Below are positions 61,471-64,000 of a DNA stretch of 64,000 bases, in pieces. Source of the stretch: CAWCOU01 sp963797335 (lineage in GTDB: Bacteria; Pseudomonadota; Gammaproteobacteria; JAURND01); assembly GCA_963797335.1 (NCBI GenBank), contig CAWCOU010000007.1, forward strand, positions 124,001-188,000, written 5' to 3'. Every line of letters begins with the position of its first letter. The first letter of the stretch is position 1. The translations under genes were made by a program, and so were the position numbers. The notes under the pieces were generated by a model that worked only from the letters and a program-made list of their open reading frames with translations, was not told the origin of the DNA and searched no databases.

Positions 61471-62220
61471 ATGGAACCGAAGTCTTTAGAATTACAGCCA
61501 TGCTTATCTGGTGACAATATTGCTCGGCAACCACGAATAAAGCCGTTTCTGGTGGAATTGAAATCACTGGTCAGCGCTCCGCCAGACATCTACCAACAAT
61601 TATACTTCGCGACTTTTACTGCGTTTGCAGAGTTTTGCCAATCAATGCCCTTCGACCTTCAGCAGCCAGAACCCTATAGCCTCTTACAACGGCAATTAGA
61701 ACTGGCTATTACGGCCTTAAAACTGCGGCGAGGCTGTATGTTGCCTCAGAACTCAGAAAGTGAGTCCATTGCCAAACAAGAACCTGTGTGGACGTATGCT
61801 GTTTTCACTGCTTGCTTATTGACCGGGTTAGATCGACTGCAAGCAGATCGAGCAGTTGGCTTGTATCTTAATGCCAACGAAAAAATAGGGGAGTGGTCAG
61901 CATTAGCAGGCAACTTATATGAGCCCAAAACATATTATACCGTAAACCCTTCCACTAATTGTCACCTTATTTCTTCCCCATGCTTCTTTGCGTTCATAGC
62001 CGGCCGAATAATCCCCTCATGCGCTATGCGCTGGTTAGCCGTTCGTCCAGAGGTTTTTCAGAGTTGGTGGCAAACCATTACGAGAGACACACTAGCGGAA
62101 AAACCGGATGGATTACTGTGTTTAATACAACAAGCAGCTGAAAAAATAAATTACCGTTTAACCGATGAAAAAACAATCGTTTTTTGCGAAAGAAACACCA
62201 TTACAGGAGCCCAGTTATGA
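61471..62220 (+). CDS. TraI/MobH N-terminal-like protein without the HD residues
   Basis: 249 residues resembling the TraI_2 (MobH relaxase) N-terminal domain: LLQRQLELAITALKLRRGCM, then EPVWTYAVFTACLLTGLDRL and IGEWSALAGNLYEPKTYY. In MobH relaxases the two parts read GLxxHSLEVA and ALLHDxGK and supply the metal-binding His and Asp. Here they are QRQLELA and LLTGLDR, so catalysis is unlikely. It follows TraD in the operon. It is probably an accessory relaxosome protein; the true relaxase should lie beyond the window. Confidence 0.75.
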   Translation: MEPKSLELQPCLSGDNIARQPRIKPFLVELKSLVSAPPDIYQQLYFATFTAFAEFCQSMPFDLQQPEPYSLLQRQLELAITALKLRRGCMLPQNSESESIAKQEPVWTYAVFTACLLTGLDRLQADRAVGLYLNANEKIGEWSALAGNLYEPKTYYTVNPSTNCHLISSPCFFAFIAGRIIPSCAMRWLAVRPEVFQSWWQTITRDTLAEKPDGLLCLIQQAAEKINYRLTDEKTIVFCERNTITGAQL

Positions 62221-62861
62221 ACATCGATTCCGCAAACGAACATAGTAAAAAACGCTCCCCGTTTCGTCTAAATGGCGACATTAAACTTACTCTACACACA
62301 CGATTATCACAATCACTATTGGATGGTCGTTGGCAATACGGTCATTTGGGACTATGGCAATTTGCATTAAAGATTCGCGATTTGTGGGAAGGACACCGTG
62401 CCGATGACCCTTACGCGGATTGGTATTTTATGAAAATTTATGAAAAAATACATTCTATACATAAGGAAATTCATGAGCTCGAGAATTATTACCAACAAAA
62501 GCTATCAGAATTTCGTGGCTTTTATATCCATATATTTGAAAATCCATATCCCAGGGAATTGTCACTTAAATTTGCGAACCCATTTAGTTACCTCAGTGCC
62601 TCTCTACTTCCAGAGTTTGATTATATATCTCGACAGGCATATACTTTACGGCATATTGGAAAATTACTTGAATCAAAAAACTTACCAATAAAGATTGCTT
62701 TTAATATTCGTCAATTATTTTCCATTCCTATGGGTTGGAAAAGGATGGCAACACGCGAAGATATGAGAGTCAATAATGTATTGGCACAAGAAGCGATAAA
62801 AAAAATGGGGGTAATGCCGGCCGAAGTTTTAAGCAAAGAAATTAAATTGCTGCTTTTGTGA
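62217..62861 (+). CDS. PFL_4669/TIGR03761-family ICE protein (DUF1845)
   Basis: 214 residues beginning MNIDSANEHSKKRSPFRLNG. Family-like content: HTRLSQSLLDGRWQYGHLGL, DLWEGHRADDPYADWYFMKI, and FNIRQLFSIPMGWKRMATRE. The ATG overlaps the previous stop as ATGA; the frame opens 11 codons before, but this coupling decides the start. Such proteins occur in the regulatory and mobilisation part of PFGI-class elements; the molecular role is unknown. Confidence 0.85.
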   Translation: MNIDSANEHSKKRSPFRLNGDIKLTLHTRLSQSLLDGRWQYGHLGLWQFALKIRDLWEGHRADDPYADWYFMKIYEKIHSIHKEIHELENYYQQKLSEFRGFYIHIFENPYPRELSLKFANPFSYLSASLLPEFDYISRQAYTLRHIGKLLESKNLPIKIAFNIRQLFSIPMGWKRMATREDMRVNNVLAQEAIKKMGVMPAEVLSKEIKLLLL

Positions 62862-62994
62862 GGCATTGCTCGGAAATTCAGCTAAGTAAAGGCTTATTAA
62901 ATAGACTCGTTGTGTTCATCAGATTAGGAGCTCAAGTAAATTCCAATAATTAATGAAAAATTATAACGATTGATACTTGGAAGGAAAAGGAATT

Positions 62995-64000
62995 ATGATG
63001 CAAGCTATAGAATTATTCAAGTCATTAGATGCGTTTAAAGAAGAAGAAAAGGAGAAAGAAAAAAAGAAAGAGAAAGAGAAAAATAAAGATGCCGATAAAG
63101 ATAAAAATAAAAAGGTTGTAAAATATAAACCCATCTCGCTTTCAGGGCTATGCGATTATATAGAGGAGAAATTTTTTGAATTCATAGAAAAAAATAAACT
63201 TCGTATTTGTGATATTGACGGATCTTTTCTAAAGCATTTTATAACAAGATGTGAAACTGCTTGTAGAGATCTGCCTTATGCAGCTGGAAAGAACATTTCT
63301 TTGAATATAGCGGAAGCTATGGCTGGAGCCATTTGCACTACTCTAACTTCCCCGGACAGTGCTTACCGAAAAGATCATTCGCACACTCAACAATTTGTTC
63401 TTATTTACTATTTGTCAGAGATTTACGTAAACTACTTAAAAGACCCTCTTTCAGTCAAAATAATTTTCGAGGATGCTAAAGTTTTGTTTAAAGAAGCATC
63501 GGACCATGAAGAAAATAAAGCATATCTTAAAAAAATAGACCCATTATTAACTGCCATTGGAAGAAATATCGAAAAGTTGCTTCGTGAAACCAAAGAAAAA
63601 GTGAATACAAAGGAACTTGGAAGCATAAAGCAAGAACCATCGGATGCGAAACAAAGAAGATATGACTCCATCGCTTGGTTAATACAAGGAGATAATACTT
63701 GTGGCGCATCCTTTTTTGATGGAGAATCTTTATTATTGGCGACCAATCACCCCGATGAGACTGGACACACTGAAAATGTGATTACGTACCTGCGCGCAGT
63801 AGCAAAATGGAGTGCAAAGCTTACTAAAGGTCAAGTAACCACGGTAAGTGCGTGCGAGTTGGCATGTAAGTCTAGCAGAGATAAATTAATAAGAAATGCT
63901 TTTGTAAATGTGGATTTTTTCCAAGATAATAATGAATATAAAAGAGCATTTTTTCGCGCATTACGCAAAGTCACCAGATCCATCATTTATTCCTATACTC
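62995..64000 (+). CDS. hypothetical protein, 3' end outside the window, possibly deaminase-like
   Basis: Open frame of 335 codons running off the edge. AAGGAAAAGG ends five bases before the ATG-ATG start. Residues 15-45 are an extreme Lys/Glu run (KEEEKEKEKKKEKEKNKD), then a globular part. Around residue 235 it reads TCGASFFDGESLLLATNHP and then GHTENVITYLRAVAKW. The order strand, then HTE, resembles the HxE zinc site of cytidine-deaminase-fold proteins such as OTT_1508-like ones, but the second PCxxC half lies outside or is absent. It is cargo between transfer modules; treat the family as a guess. Confidence 0.55.
   Translation, partial: MMQAIELFKSLDAFKEEEKEKEKKKEKEKNKDADKDKNKKVVKYKPISLSGLCDYIEEKFFEFIEKNKLRICDIDGSFLKHFITRCETACRDLPYAAGKNISLNIAEAMAGAICTTLTSPDSAYRKDHSHTQQFVLIYYLSEIYVNYLKDPLSVKIIFEDAKVLFKEASDHEENKAYLKKIDPLLTAIGRNIEKLLRETKEKVNTKELGSIKQEPSDAKQRRYDSIAWLIQGDNTCGASFFDGESLLLATNHPDETGHTENVITYLRAVAKWSAKLTKGQVTTVSACELACKSSRDKLIRNAFVNVDFFQDNNEYKRAFFRALRKVTRSIIYSYT

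Noticed and set aside
63432..63746. Minus-strand frame of 104 codons within the last gene
   Set aside because: It is antisense to a long frame with a strong ribosome-binding site and has no features of its own.
1..64000. CRISPR arrays, rRNA genes, intact insertion sequences
   Set aside because: No regularly spaced repeats, no rRNA-like sequence and no transposase frame was recognised by reading both strands.

Overview
The window looks like an accessory region of a low-GC gammaproteobacterium, most likely Legionellales (Legionella, Coxiella, Aquicella type). The reasons are a PFGI/GI-type conjugative type IV secretion system of the kind common in Legionella mobile elements, large orphan proteins with charged or serine-rich C-termini like translocated effectors, and dense gene decay. 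No marker gene fixes the genus.

Layout. 1-5.5 kb: a minus-strand alkylation-repair operon (Ada/AlkA fusion, Ogt, DHA2-type MFS exporter cut by the window edge), a DUF4143 ATPase, an EamA transporter and scraps of broken genes. 5.8-9.8 kb: two large orphan proteins; the first is apparently split by one base in a T-run. 9.8-15 kb: a compact RiPP-like cluster. It has a 48-residue candidate precursor with a strong ribosome-binding site, a decayed second precursor copy upstream, a ThiS/MoaD-like sulfur carrier ending in Gly-Gly, a YcaO enzyme, a TfuA protein and a convergent POT-family peptide transporter. It is the best candidate here for an undescribed system, probably making a thioamidated peptide. 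15.5-19.4 kb: two copies of a proline iminopeptidase 3' fragment flank a Fic/HTH pair (mobile mystery proteins B and A) and an ABC-F ATPase. 19.4-25.5 kb: mostly decay (aadA, SDR, YciI and LysR remnants) with intact pgeF, tautomerase and phzF-like genes. 25.6-30.1 kb: a very AT-rich four-gene cassette (ATP-grasp-like ligase, Asp/Glu racemase, glutamine-dependent asparagine synthetase, hot-dog-like protein), which looks like a small peptide-biosynthesis cluster. 30.2-35.9 kb: an integrase fragment fused to a broken MFS gene, two ArsR regulators, and an SDR-esterase operon that appears to share an operator with the second ArsR-MFS operon.

From about 36 kb to the right edge lies an integrative conjugative element. 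Its left end is a 45-bp copy of the 3' part of tRNA-Asn beside a tyrosine integrase. Next come small unknown genes, a queuosine-precursor transporter, a two-headed HTH/S24 repressor and a small Cro-like protein, then the transfer genes (PilL, TIGR03759, TIGR03747, RAQPRD, TIGR03758, TIGR03745, TIGR03750, TIGR03746, TIGR03749, TIGR03752, TIGR03751, TraC-like ATPase, TIGR03756, TIGR03755, TraG, TraD, TraI-like, PFL_4669). A minus-strand ABC-three-component defence system (PD-(D/E)XK nuclease, middle component 6, DUF2326 ATPase) is inserted between the TIGR03756 and TIGR03755 genes. The relaxase and the right end of the element are not in view.

Family names come from recognising sequence patterns by eye; no database search was run.
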